Shown here piece by piece: positions 43,683-54,566 of a stretch of DNA of 64,000 nucleotides. This DNA comes from Hydractinia symbiolongicarpus (taxonomy: Eukaryota > Cnidaria > Hydrozoa > Anthoathecata > Hydractiniidae): assembly GCF_029227915.1 (NCBI RefSeq), contig NC_079888.1, forward strand, positions 12,757,001-12,821,000. Direction: 5' to 3'. Made by a program: the position numbers and the translations under genes. The notes beneath the pieces are model-generated. The model did not search any database and was not told the DNA's origin. It saw only the letters and a program-made list of their open reading frames with translations. The stretch's first letter is position 1, and each line of letters starts with the position of its first letter.

Positions 43683-46600
43683 ATGAGTGGCTATAAAAAC
43701 CCACCGGTGTTCAATAGCAAAGACAAACCATATGACAGATATTGTGAAGAGTTACATGCTTGGTGCATTGTTACAGATTTAGATAAAAAGAAACGGGGAG
43801 TTGCAGAAGCATTGTCTTTTCCGGAAGATGATCCAAGTGGTGTTAGAGACAAAGTGTTTAATGAACTGAAACTGGAATGTATTAATGCCGATGATGGCGT
43901 AGAGAAACTTATTGATTATTTGGATAAACTTTTTAAAAAAGATGAAGTGAGGTATACGAACGTTATACCATATTTGATAGATACGTACGTGAAGCTAACC
44001 AGAAAGTTGAGACTTTTGTTTTGGAATTTGAAAAAAGGTATAACCGAATAATGCAAAAAGATATGAAATTGCCTTCCTCAGTCTTAGCATTTAAACTACT
44101 TGATGCTTCAAAACTTTCTCACAAGGAGAGACAACTGGTGTTAACAGGTGTTGATTACTCAAAGAAAGAACAGTTATTTGATCAAATGAAAACTGCTCTC
44201 AGAAAGTTCTATGGACAACAAGCTATCCCATCTGAGAGTGATGTTTCTGGCATTGCGTTAGAACCCAGGGGAGCCTCAGCTTCAGAAGAGATACTTTACA
44301 ATCGTCCAAATAAATATCAACATAACCAATTCAGCAGACCACAGAGAATTTTTAGACATGGTGAAAATGAACATTTTCAATCTAGAAACACTGACACTAA
44401 AACAAACCCATTGGGTTTCAATGGTAAACCTACGAAATGCAAAAGTTGTGAGTCTATTTTGCATTTTATGAGAGATTGTCCTCACAGACGGTCCATGAAC
44501 TCTGGGGAGCATATCACATTATTTACTGGATCAAATGAAAGTGAGTTGTGTTTACTTACTAGTGAAGCAAGAAATTCAGCTGTTCTTGATTCAGGCTGCA
44601 CATCTACGGTTGCAGGCAGGCATAGGATGGACTATTACCTAGAAACGTTAGATGCTAGAGAATCTAATCTAGTCCAGCACTGTGATAGTTCAACAGTCTT
44701 TAAATTTGGTGGAGGAGAAACAAAGAAATCCAGAGGTAGTGTAACCTTCCCATGCGAGATTGCTGGAAAAAGCATTTTCATCAAAACGTATGTGATTGAT
44801 AGTAAAATCCCATTATTATTGAGCAAAACTGCAATGAAGAATGCCAAAATCAAATTAGACCTTGAAAATGACCAAGCTGAAATTTGGGGCAAAACAGTAG
44901 ACCTTGATAGTACCTCATCAGGACATTATTGTATTCCGCTTGACAAGGAAGAAATACCAATTTCTGATTGCCTTTATACCTTGGAAGCTGATGTATCCAG
45001 AACAGAGAAAAAGAAAACGCTTGTCAAACTACACAAGCAATTTGCCCACCCTTCACAAGCTAAATTGAAAGCCTTACTGAGTGATGTGAATGTTTGGGAT
45101 GATGATTATCAGTCTATATTAGATAATGTTTATGCCTCTTGTGAGATATGTCAAAGATTCAGCAAAACACCACCACGACCAGCACTTTGTTTACCTTTGG
45201 CAAATCAATTTAATGTAGCTATGGATTTAAAAAAGTGGAACAAGGACGTAAACATTCTATATTTGCTTGATCTCTTCAGCCGATTTACCACTGCAAGAAT
45301 CATGAAAGATAATATACCATCCACTATCATAGATAATGTTATGCAAATGTGGATTGGTTCTGGATTTGGAGCCCCACAGAAGTTCTTGGCAGATAATGGT
45401 GGCGAATTTGCCAATGAAGATTATAGAAACATGTGTGGAAACTTAAACATTCAAGTCCTTAACACAGCTGCTGAAAGCCCGTGGCAAAATGAAATTTGTG
45501 AGAGAAACCATGCTGTTGTCGACAGATGTCTGGAAAAGATACTGGCAGACAATCCAACTGTGTCTTTGGAAACGGCTCTAGTGTGGGCAATAAATGCAAA
45601 GAACTGCCTGCAAATGTGAAACGGATTTTCTTCCTATCAACTTGTATTTGGACAAAATCCTAATCTTCCCAACGTGATGACAGATTTGCCGCCAGCTCTT
45701 GAAGGTACAACAATGAACCGAGTGTTTGCAAAGCATATCAACACTTTGCATGCTGTTAGAAGAGCATACATAGAAGCTGAGTCATCATCAAAAATCAGAT
45801 GTGCCTTAAAACATAAAATTAAGGTAAATTGTACTCAATTTGACAGAGGTTGTAAAGTCTTTTGCAAGAGAGACGAATCCAACAAATGGAAACGACCTGG
45901 CACTGTAATAGGTCAAGATGGAAAAATTGTCTTTGTGCGACATGGAAATGTTTATGTTAGGGTATCAACCAACAGACTGATTAAAGTTGGGTATGAATTT
46001 CAAGAGCCAACAGAATCAGATCCTGGCCCTGAAATAAAAGTTACCTCAGGTGAGGTGAATTGCATTCATGAATCTTCAGACGAAGAAAGCACTTATCAAA
46101 GACAGCCTGCCGATGCTGCTATACACGACGGAGTACAACTTGACGATGCCACCTTGAACCAAAACATGACTGACAACGATACGGGTATGCCAAAGAAAAA
46201 TGATGAAATTCGCTACAAGCAACCAGGTGACAACATTTGGAGAGAGGCAACGATAATCAGCAGAGCTGGCAAAGCAACTGGGAAGTATTCTTCCTGGTAC
46301 AATGTAAAACACCCAGATGAAGAAAATCCCATTTGTATAGATTTTCAGAGTATTGACAAATGGGAAAAGGTAGAAAAGGGAAGAACTGAGGAGGTAAACA
46401 TTGTCTTAGTGCCACAACAACGCCATTGTGACAAAGATGTTATCACTGCCAAGGAACAAGAGATTAAGAACTGGAAGGATTTTGAGGTTTTTGAAGAAGT
46501 GAGAAATTCAGGGCAAAACACAATTTCTACTACATGGGTAATTACAGAGAAGAAAACTGGTTCAGAAAATTTTGTAAAAGCCAGACTCGTTGCAAGAGGC

Positions 46601-47904
46601 TTTGAAGAGGAGCAAATTTTACAAGTTGACTCGCCTACTGCCTTGAAAAGCACCCTGAGAATTCTGATAGCAATCTCTAGTATAAAAGAGTGGCAATGCC
46701 AAACCACAGATATCAAAGCTGCTTTTCTTCAGGGATGCGATATCCAGAGAAATGTATTTTTGCAGCCACCAATTGAAGCAGATGACCAAGGCAACCTTTG
46801 GAAACTTAAAAAGGTTGTGTATGGATTAAATGATGCTGCGCGACACTGGTTTTTTACTGTGAAAAAAGAAATTGAAAAGCTTGAATGTGTACAATCCAAG
46901 TTCGATCCAGCTATGTTCTATTGGAAACGTGAGGATATTCTAGAAGGGCTTTTTGTTATCCATGTCGACGATTTTATTCACTCTGGAACAACATCTTTTG
47001 AGAAAGAGGTTGTTTATAAATTAAGAGATGTCTTTCGAATTGGGAAAATTGAGGAAAATTATTTTAAATATGTTGACTTAAACATACAGCATAATAATGG
47101 TAACATAGAAGCGTCCCAGAATGATTTTATTGACTCAATGCAACTTATACCTCTATCTCCAAAACGTTAAGCAAATAAGTTTGAGAAACTTAATTCCACT
47201 GAAATTGCCAGTTTACGGAGTTTGATTGGTCAAGCAAATTGGGTGGCCAGTCAGACCAGGCCTGATGTTAGTTTTGATGTTTTGCACTTTAGCATGTGTA
47301 TCAACCAGAGTCCAGAAGTAAGACATCTCATTGAAGCTAACAAATTGGTAAAGAAAATTAAGTCTGATCAGTTTAAACTGATATATCCAAAAATGAATGT
47401 CAACCAGGAGCTTCGATTAGTCGTATTCACAGATGCTTCCCTTGCAAATTTGCCAGATGGTGCATCTAGTGCAGGTGCACATATCATTTTATTAGTTGGA
47501 GAAAATAATGATTGTTGTATACTAAATTGGTCATCAAACAAAATTAAAAGGGTAGTGTTAGTACCACAGCTGCAGAAAGTTTAGCACTATCAGATGGGTT
47601 GGACGATGCACTGTACCTATCTGAATTACTGGCGGAATTGCTAAGAAAAGACGTAAAGAAAATGACAATAAATGCCAAGATTGATAATAAAAATCTACAT
47701 TCACTTATATTTTCAACGAAAGTAATAAGTGAAAAACGACTGCGTATTGATATTGCAGCAATAAAAGAGATGTTAATTCGTAAAGAAATCAGTACAGTGG
47801 AATGGATACCCACCGAAAGACAATTGGCTGATTGTCTGACAAAACATGGTGCTAGTTGTCAGAGTTTACAAAATATTCTGTCGATTGGAAAACTTGATGT
47901 GTGA
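43683..47904 (+). pseudogene. Copia gag-pol polyprotein, four disabling changes
   Basis: Gag starts at ATG 43683 (MSGYKNPPVFNSKDKPYD). A frameshift at about 43985-44020 moves to the main frame (EKRYNRIMQKDMKLPSSVLA). The knuckle is CKSCESILHFMRDC. The protease site is AVLDSGCTSTVAG. The integrase HHCC zinc site is HKQFAHP...CEICQRF, and the catalytic acidic residues lie in YLLDLFSRF, FLADNGGEFAN and ESPWQNEICERN. TGA at 45617-45619 interrupts the integrase (after NCLQM). RT runs from NWKDFEVFEEV through TTDIKAAFLQG to FVIHVDDFIHSG, the catalytic VDD. TAA at 47168 falls before SLIGQANWVASQTRPDV. RNase H (VVFTDASLA, then TTAAESLALSD after a frameshift near 47555, then IPTERQLADCLTKH) ends at 47904. 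Confidence 0.9.
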
Positions 47905-48017
47905 CATTATAAAATTGACTATTATCAAAGTGTTTCATTTTATTTCATTGTGCACACAGGTTGTGTACCTTCTTTTTGTTGCAGACATTTCAAACACTAT
48001 GGACGTTCTACGAACTA

Positions 48018-48036
48018 CAAGAATAAAGGAGGCGTG
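48018..48036 (+). other. Polypurine tract of the copia element
   Basis: 'caagaataaaggaggcg' lies directly before the right LTR, as expected for the plus-strand primer. Confidence 0.6.
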
Positions 48037-48157
48037 TGTTATAGTGTTGATCATTATGTTTATTATTTGTTTCTTTATAGTGTAGTATTATAACTGGTGG
48101 GTGTAATAAATATATGTGTACATCGTTTCACTATCTATGGTTATTATCAATTTTACA
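48037..48157 (+). repeat. Right LTR of the copia element
   Basis: 121 bp, TGTTATAGTGTTGATC...CAATTTTACA, followed by the CAAGG target duplicate and then by the continuation of the DIRS RNase H. Confidence 0.9.
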
Positions 48158-48440
48158 CAAGGCATGGAAAAACAAGCAATTATTGTTATACACGATAATT
48201 TGGCTATTGTTCATGTGTGGTCCTCTGGGTCGTGTCGTTGTCCAAACATCATGCATCTTGTCTGTTTTTTATTTTTCTACACAGCAGAACACAATATAAA
48301 CCTCCTGGTACGCCACATTAAAGGCCAGCACAATACTTATGCAGATCTTTTGTCTCAATTGCAGGTACAACACTTCAAACGTCTATGCCCAGAAGCCGAA
48401 GCATATCCAACACCAATCCCTTCATCGATACTACAACTCT
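48158..48440 (+). pseudogene. DIRS RNase H, 3' part
   Basis: It continues SWGK|AWKNKQ across the copia insertion. The sequence then reads IIVIHDNLAIVHVWSSGS, AEHNINLLVRHIKGQHNTYA and DLLSQLQVQHFKRLCPEAEA. The 'HIKGxxNxxADLLSRLQ' block with 'CPxAxxxPTxIPxxxL' is the standard end of DIRS pol, right before the recombinase. Confidence 0.7.
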
Positions 48441-48765
48441 TCAAAGAGATTTAAGTCATTATTTAAACTCCTCCATTTCAACAAACACCAGGGCAACATA
48501 TCGGTCAGGATATCTCTCGTTTAAAATATTTTGTGAAGCTACATCCGTACCTACCTTTCCCCTGACAGAATTATCACTTCAACTGTTTGCGACATATTTG
48601 GCAAAACACGTCAAATTTGCTACTATTAAAGTCTATCTTTGCAGTGTTCAGTACGAGAGTGTAGTATGTGGCTTTAAGACAACGTTTTGACAGAATGGTC
48701 TACTCGCATAGCAGAGTTAAATGGACTGACAAAAATCTGGGACATTAAGTCTGCTTTGAGCTGAG
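48441..48765 (+). pseudogene. DIRS tyrosine recombinase, internally deleted
   Basis: The N-terminal helical domain, SISTNTRATYRSGYLSFKIF, then ELSLQLFATYLAKHVKFATI, then YLCSVQYESVVCGFK, ends in a stop at about 48690. A few bases later the sequence reads WSTRIAELNGLTKIWDIK, which corresponds to the last residues of the recombinase (compare LKNWCSNMANLKDVPKLWDI at 51655). The whole catalytic core (R...HxxR...Y) is missing, so an internal deletion joined the two ends. Confidence 0.65.
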
Positions 48766-49185
48766 CTTAACTTGTATGCTATTAGGTTATTACAATCCTC
48801 TAACATATACAAATTTCGAGTTTAAACACCTGCAAGGATACTATAAACGTTGTACTATCGTTTGTATATTTTCAATAAGACAGCAGTTTTTTAGTGGAAG
48901 ATATTTATTTATGATTACGTGTTGTGTTATATCATAGTATGTAGCTAATGTCGTACTTTAGAAGACCACATATAGGTCAACTCTTGGTTTTTTAATTTGG
49001 GGAAATTTGGGGCTGCTGGGCTTCATTCGTCACCCGGGTTAGGTGCAGATGTCCATTTTGTTGACAGTGATAGAGTTAATTAGGTATTTTGTAAGTATAG
49101 AGCGTGTCATTTCATGTCAATCTGTTATAACGAGACAAACGTTTAATTGTCATTAACTGTCATGTACTGTCAAAAGTCGGTTGTC
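48766..49185. other. DIRS 3' flank, no gene
   Basis: Sequence around 49000-49060 ('aatttggggctgctgggcttc') resembles 51845-51880 after the second recombinase, so both are probably the 3' terminal region of DIRS copies. No complementary or inverted terminal structure could be delimited. Confidence 0.4.
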
Positions 49186-49500
49186 AAAATGTCAAAAGAA
49201 GCCAGTGGCCATATGGTGCAGAAAAAAGAAGCCTGTGGGCCAATCGTTACGATAAAAACCTCACCATAATAGACATGTAGTTTCAAGAGTCCATTGTCAA
49301 AATGTCTAAAAGAAGCCAGTGCCATATGGTGCAGCAAAAAAAAGCCCGTGTGCCAACTGTTACGATAAACACTCAACATAGTAAGACATGTGTCAAGTGT
49401 CACGAGTCCGTTGTTAAAATGTCTAAAAGAAGCCAGTGGCCATATGGTGCAGTAAAAAAAAGCCTGTGCGCCAACTGTTACGATAAACACTTACCATAAT
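49186..49500 (+). repeat. Tandem repeat, 114-117-bp unit, about 2.7 copies
   Basis: 'aaaagaagccagtggccatatggtgcag' type motifs (split by variants) have anchors at 49196, 49310 and 49427. Each unit also has 'ccaactgttacgataaacac' and 'cataatagacat'. Open frames on either strand are repeat translations. Confidence 0.8.
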
Positions 49501-49504
49501 AGAC

Positions 49505-49670
49505 ATCAAGTCCGTTGTCTAAGGCATGTAGTGCCAATTGTCTTGTCTGTTACAATGTCAGTAATTTGTCAATTGTCCTGTTACAATGTCAGTAATTTGT
49601 CAATTGTCTTGTCTGTTACAATGTCAGTAATTTGTCCATTGTCTTGTCTGTTACAATGTCAGTAATTTAT
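49505..49670 (-). repeat. Tandem repeat, ~31-37-bp unit, at the 3' end of the LINE
   Basis: 'gttacaatgtcagtaatttg' recurs four times, with 'tcaattgtcttgtct' between. Read on the minus strand it follows the LINE 3' region and an 'aaataaagtactgaaataa' stretch. It may be the repeated 3' tail some LINE families carry in place of poly(A). Confidence 0.6.
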
Positions 49671-50801
49671 TTCAGTACTTTATTTCTAACAAGCCCTAGC
49701 ACCTCAACCCATACCCCAAATATAACTGCAAACTACCTACCACTACTTTATGTTGTTTTCACTTTTGAACCATACCAATTAATCTCATATCATTCCTTTC
49801 TAAACGGTCAAGATCTTCCTGCTTCACTGCCCATGTCTTACTACCATACAACATAACACTTCTTACATAGGCCTCATACAACCTACCTTTTACCTCAATT
49901 GACCAGACTATTCTAGTCAACAAAGGAAGTAACTCTCTGAACTTTTTCTAAGCAAAACCTATCCTGCAAGTAACACTACTTCCAACACACCCTTCACTGC
50001 ACAGCATATCACCTAAATAATAGAAGTTCTCAACCATCTCTAACGAGCCACTGTTGTACATCATTTAAGCTGGAAATACTTCATTCTCTATAATCTCACC
50101 TTTGCAACGCTTGCATACAAACTGAATGTCAGCTCTTAACCTTCACCAATACTACTGCACTTCTTATGTACCCAATGCTTGCAAGTCTGACAAAAAATTG
50201 AGTTACTACCAACCCCTTTCCTGCAAACTCCACAAGGCCACTTTCCAACTACAAGGTCACACTTGGCTGCAATGCTACTAATCATGACTTTAGACTTAGC
50301 TGTGTTCACCCTTAGCCCTTTCTCTTCTTGTCCTTTCGTCCACTTCTCAAACTTTTCAACTAATTCTTCCATTGACTCTGCTATGAGAACCAAATCATCT
50401 GCGTACAGTAACTCCCATGGACAACCTGTTCTGAACTCCATCGACAGCGCTTCTAAGACTAGAACAAACAACAAAGGACTAAGTACAGAACCCTGATGTC
50501 CACCAACATTTACACTAAATTCATCACTAAGTGAATCGTTAATCCTGACACGACTTCTAGCATTGCTGTACATAGACTGTACCATCGTAACTAGCCACTC
50601 ATCCACACCTAATTTTCTCATACCCCACCAAATAACTTTACGTGGCACTCTATCAAAAGCTTTCTCTAAATCTACAAAGGCAAAATAGAGATTCTTTCTC
50701 TTTCCTAAATACTTTTTCTGAAGCTGTCTGAGTAAAAATATTGCATCTGTAGTGCCACGCCCTGATACAAAACCAAACTGCATCTTATTTAGAGTAACCA
50801 T
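49671..50801 (-). pseudogene. 5'-truncated non-LTR (LINE) retrotransposon, RT and zinc finger
   Basis: The minus strand from 50801 reads MQFGFVSGRGTTDAIFLLRQ, FAFVDLEKAFDRVPRKVIWW, VNVGGHQGSVLSPLLFVLVL and ELLYADDLVLIAESMEELVE, the RT fingers and palm with the YADD active site. A C-terminal finger WPCGVCRKGVGSNSIFCQTC and WVHKKCSSIGEG follows, then a frameshift near 50137, RADIQFVCKRCKGEI, FYYLGDMLCSEGCVGSSV, a stop and RLYEAYVRSVMLYGSKTWAV. The order RT, Cys/His finger and a 'YGSExW' tail fits an invertebrate LINE; I do not assign the clade. The endonuclease and the first RT motifs are missing, as expected for 5' truncation, and the left edge abuts the DIRS remnant at about 50800. Confidence 0.8.
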
Positions 50802-51727
50802 AAATAATTTTCTTGATGCTGCGCTTTCACCAAATTTTACTTACCTTGCTGGACTAAATTCTTATAGAATGTTTTGCAATCAATTTCGGTTTTCGATGTT
50901 CCCGCTAGTTGAATTAAGACTTCATTTGTATGTCACCTTTATGTCCGCTCGTGTTAAATACTCTACAATCAAATGTACTTGTGTGGTATACAGTACCAAA
51001 GCTTAGTTTCCGGCTTCAGAGAAAAAATTTCAGACATGGGTATACTATTTTATGTGTTGAGGGGAATTCGGCGAACAGAAAATACCATTACACGACAGAG
51101 AGCACCCATCACACCATCCCACTTACAGGAAATGTTAACTTTTATTTATAAATCCAGATTTACACCTTCTGATAAAGCTATGTGGAAATGCCTAGTTTGG
51201 TTTGCATATTTTGGCCTTATAAGAGTATCAGAGTATGTTTGCCCATCAAAAACAACATTTGATTCAAAAATTCACCTATCCCCATCTGATTTTTGCCTCT
51301 CTTTATGTAATGGTACCCTTACCATGACAATTTTCGGAAAACATTTAAAATTCGTTTTGGTCGAATTGGAGGTAGCATGTGCCCAGTGGCAGCGTTTCCC
51401 GGGATCTTATGTACAGGGGTACCCATTGTGGTCCCTGGTTTGTCCTATCCACTGGAAAAATTCATCACAAATAAATTGGTTTATGCTTTTTTAAAAATTA
51501 GTGTTACAGACAGCCTTGACCTCAATACACATAGTTTTAGAATTGGTGGGGCGTCGGCAGCAGCGTCCTGTGGTATACCAGATTCCGCAATTAAGATTAT
51601 TGGAAGATGGTCCAGTGATTGTTACCGTCGATATATACATCTCCCAGACAGAGTTCTTAAGAATTGGTGTTCAAATATGGCTAACCTAAAAGACGTGCCC
51701 AAGTTGTGGGATATACGTTTTGTATAA
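50802..51727 (+). pseudogene. Second DIRS tyrosine recombinase remnant
   Basis: The N-terminal domain is LDAALSPNFTYLAGLNSYRM, then ELRLHLYVTFMSARVKYSTI, with a stop at 51004. A shifted frame from 50973 gives MYLCGIQYQSLVSGFREKIS, ITPSHLQEMLTFIYKSRFTP, WFAYFGLIRVSEYV (first catalytic Arg in LIRVSE), then TLTMTIFGKHLKF. A second shift near 51355 gives CPVAAFPGILCTGVP, then THSFRIGGASAAASCGIPDS (H-x2-R) and IIGRWSSDCYRRYIHLPD (nucleophile Tyr region), ending at TAA 51725. Both shifts break it, but all catalytic motifs can still be read. It diverges from the 48441 copy, so it comes from another element of the same clade. Confidence 0.8.
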
Positions 51728-51990
51728 CATTTATAACAATTATTAACATTGCGTAGTTGTGTTGCTCTTTATGCGTATATTGTTGTGGATTATATGGAAA
51801 CATAGTTTTCTCAGATTTTCCTGTGTTATGCCTGTGCCAATTTGAGGACAATTTGGGTATGCCAGGCTTCCTAAGTCAGCTAAATTTGGACAGATACAGG
51901 TGTGTGGCCTGTTGATTATATCATTACTTGATATTATAACTGTATGCTATTATTAATTTGTAATATTATTATTATTTATATTGAAGAATA
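51728..51990. other. DIRS 3' flank, no gene
   Basis: AT-rich sequence; 'gaggacaatttgggtatgccaggcttcctaa' (in parts) resembles the 49000 region. A short ATT microsatellite lies near 51955-51985. Confidence 0.4.
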
Positions 51991-52170
51991 GAAGAGAATA
52001 ATGAGATGTGAGGGAGTAATGCCGCTGGAGACATTCACAATTGCAGTGCAGCCAAGATGTACATGTCATTGTGAGTGTGTCATACCACTAAAGTGCATTA
52101 TGCTGAAGAGAATAATGAGATATGCCGTGGTAGACATTTAAGCTTGTCGTACCATTGAAGTGGATATGTA
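51991..52170 (+). repeat. Diverged tandem repeat, ~60-110-bp units (left part)
   Basis: 'gaagagaataatgagatRtg', 'gccgtggtagacatt', 'aagcttgtcgtaccattgaag' and 'gtgcagccaagatgtacatg' recur here and, after the inserted TIR element, at 53334-53720. The two parts were one array before the insertion. Confidence 0.65.
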
Positions 52171-53333
52171 CAGTACAGTCTGAATGTAATCTACCGCGTA
52201 CACGCTAATATCACACCTTTGCGTAGAGGACAGCATCGTTTGTCTTTTGTTATAATTAAATCCCTTGAGCGTTTTGCGAGTTTATATTTGCGAGTTAAAA
52301 AACAATGCGCTCACGAAGAAATATCAGAGCAATTATATTTGTTCTAATAGCGAGATGCATTGTGTAAATGTATTAGCGTGAAGTAATAAAATAATAAAAA
52401 TCTTTCGCGAAGTTTTATAATACATTGCGCGAAAATTTATTGTTGATTTAATTACTTGAACAAATTCCAGCCAAATTTAATCTAAGAAACATACGAGAAG
52501 CATTGATTACAACTATTAAATGCCGCTTTTCGTTTTTAAACTTTTGAAAAGCGACACAAAAAACATTTCTATCGCCGCTTTTCGTTTTTAAACTTTTAAA
52601 AAGCGATCTAAAAAAACATTTCTATCGCCGCTTTTCGTTTTTAAACTTTTGAAAAGCGACATAAAAAACATTTCTATCGCCGCTTTTCGTTTTTAAACTT
52701 TTAAAAAGCGATCTAAAAAAACATTTCTATCGCCGCTTTTCGTTTTTAAACTTTTAAAAAGCGATCTAAAAAAACATTTCTATCGTCGCTTTTCGTTTTT
52801 AAACTTTTAAAAAGCGATCTAAAAAAATATTTATATCGCCACTATTCGTTTTTAAACTTTTAAAAAGCGATCTTAAAAACATTTCTATTGCCGCTTTTCG
52901 TTAATAAACTTTTAAAATGCAATCTAAAAAAACATTTCTATCGCCGCTTTTCGTTTTTAAACTTTTAAAAAGCGATCTAAAAAAACATTTCTATCGCCGC
53001 TTTTCGTTTATAAACTTTTTATAATGCGATCTAAAAACATTTCTATCGCCGCTTTTCGTTTTTAAACTTTTAAAATGCGATCTAAAAAAACATTTTTATC
53101 GCCGCTTTATAAACTTTTAAAATGCGATCTAAAAAAAACACTTAATTACTGCAATTAAAATTTTCAAAAGAGTTCGCGCAAAATAGATGGCTAAAATTGA
53201 TCTTGCAACCTATTGTGATTAAACAATTGATCGCGTGGGGTCATTGTTTATCAGCGAGGCAATTATTTTCTTAAAAAAACAAAAGCTATTGTTGAGTTTC
53301 GCGTCCGCAGTAGATTACATTCAGACTGTACTG
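52171..53333. mobile_element. TA-flanked TIR element containing a hairpin array
   Basis: Both ends carry CAGTACAGTCTGAATGTAAT plus CTAC as a 24-bp perfect TIR, flanked by TA on each side (52169-52170, 53334-53335). TA duplication with CAGT-like ends suggests a Tc1/mariner-pogo type non-autonomous element. The interior has no ORF; half of it is the 52-bp array described separately. It was inserted into the tandem repeat 51991-53720. Confidence 0.85.
52515..53135 (+). repeat. 52-53-bp tandem array, each unit a hairpin
   Basis: About 12 units of the form 'catttctatcgccgctttt' + 'cgtttttaaactttt' + 'aaaaagcgatctaaaaaaa'. Anchors at 52522, 52574, 52627, 52679, 52732 and 52785 give a 52-53-bp period. 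Inside each unit CGCTTTTC pairs with GAAAAGCG (perfect in units 1 and 3, GAAAAGCG changed to AAAAAGCG in most others). The last units have shortened arms (near 53105). Confidence 0.9.
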
Positions 53334-53720
53334 TAATGCCATGGGGGACACTCAAGATTGTTGTTCCATTGAAGTGATTATGATGAAATGATGATGAAAT
53401 GATGATGAAATGCTGTGGTAAACATTCAAGCTTGTCGTACCATTAAAGTGCATTATGACAAAGAGAATCATGAGATATGCCGTGGGAGACATTCAAGCTT
53501 GTCGTACCATTGAAGTGCATTATGATGAAATGCCGTGGGAGACACTCACAATGGAGTGCGGCCTAGATTACATGTCATTGTGAGTGGGTCATACTATTGA
53601 AGTGCATTATGATGAAGAGAAGAACGAGAACGGAGTGCAGCCAAGATGTACATGTCATTGTGAGTGTCTCATACCATTTAAGTGCATATGCTGGGGTTAT
53701 TACTGTTTTTGTATCTGCAC
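53334..53720 (+). repeat. Diverged tandem repeat (right part)
   Basis: Continuation of the 51991 array with motifs 'gccgtgggagacattcaagc', 'ttgtcgtaccattgaagtgc' and 'cagccaagatgtacatgtca', and a local 'tgatgaaa' triplication at 53380-53410. The 78-codon open frame 53584-53820 starts in this repeat. Its end, with a Pro-Asn-Pro-Cys-Pro motif in another frame, slightly recalls the start of LINE ORFs, but this is too weak to call. Confidence 0.6.
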
Positions 53721-54566
53721 ATGTATCTGTCCTGCCTGTTATTGTTTAATCTTATTGCCTGGCATCCCAATCCATGCCCCAAATATACAATTGCGTTCCA
53801 ATGCGAAGGATGTTGTATAAATTTATTTCATAATACAATGTTCTCTACTATTATGATGTGTTTTTACTGAGGAACCTGGACAATTAATATCTGGCTAGAG
53901 GATGAAAAGCTGGGTTTCTTTCAGGATAAATTATAGCCTATATAATTATAATATATATAAATTATATTTATATAATTTATTATAAAATCAGCCAAAATTC
54001 TTATTTATTTTCAAAAAAACACTTTTTTTAACAATTAAAAAAGTATGAAAGCTTTTCGTAACATCGCTATATAATCAAGTGAAAAGCTTCGTATATTTTT
54101 AATTAATTATTTTTGAGTATAGAATATAAACTTTTTGGAGGCGTAAGAAAGAAGACGTTTGTTGGCTATCTAGCTAATTTAGCCAACATGAAAGTTACCA
54201 GAAATACGCACTTAATGTCAAAAAGATACATAATTTTTGTCACACTACCACTATCAACAATACCCTCTATATACTTTTATCCACTACGATTCTTTAATAT
54301 GGCAGTTGAAAATTATAAAACCAACATTTGTTGATAAATAATGTCAGAACAGCTAATAAACAACTTGGCGTTCTAAACTTTATCTAAACTAACCTCGTTT
54401 TCATGCAATGTTTTGATTTTTCGCCACCACGGCGAAACATGAAAAGGCAATATTGAAAGAGGTCTAATAAATGTTTTTTGACTTGTTGTTAAATCCTACT
54501 GCATCCTACAGATTTTTGTAAATTTATTTGCACCCAACTGCACTGTCTATCATAAAATAATTATTG
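53721..54566. other. Gene-free AT-rich stretch
   Basis: No recognised feature; includes a TATA-rich tract at 53940-53990. The 73-codon frame at 54113-54334 has no domain. Confidence 0.4.

Larger units (their letters stand above)
43533..48157 (+). mobile_element. Ty1/copia LTR retrotransposon, structurally complete
   Basis: The 4625-bp element is flanked by CAAGG (43528-43532 and 48158-48162), a 5-bp target duplication. It has 119/121-bp LTRs starting TGTTA and ending TTTTACA, a primer-binding site right after the left LTR, and a purine tract (aagaataaaggaggcg) before the right LTR. Gene order gag, protease, integrase, RT, RNase H identifies copia. The two LTRs differ by two substitutions and one 2-bp indel, so the insertion is fairly recent, yet the coding region already has two frameshifts and two stops. 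It sits inside the RNase H coding sequence of the DIRS element. Confidence 0.9.

Noticed and set aside
49170-49500. 106-codon minus and 65-codon plus frames with repeated Cys/Phe motifs
   Set aside because: Translations of a 115-bp tandem repeat on both strands; no domain.
53584-53870. Possible LINE ORF start (hydrophobic run then a Pro-Asn-Pro motif)
   Set aside because: Only a few residues fit, in two overlapping frames, and the sequence begins inside a tandem repeat.
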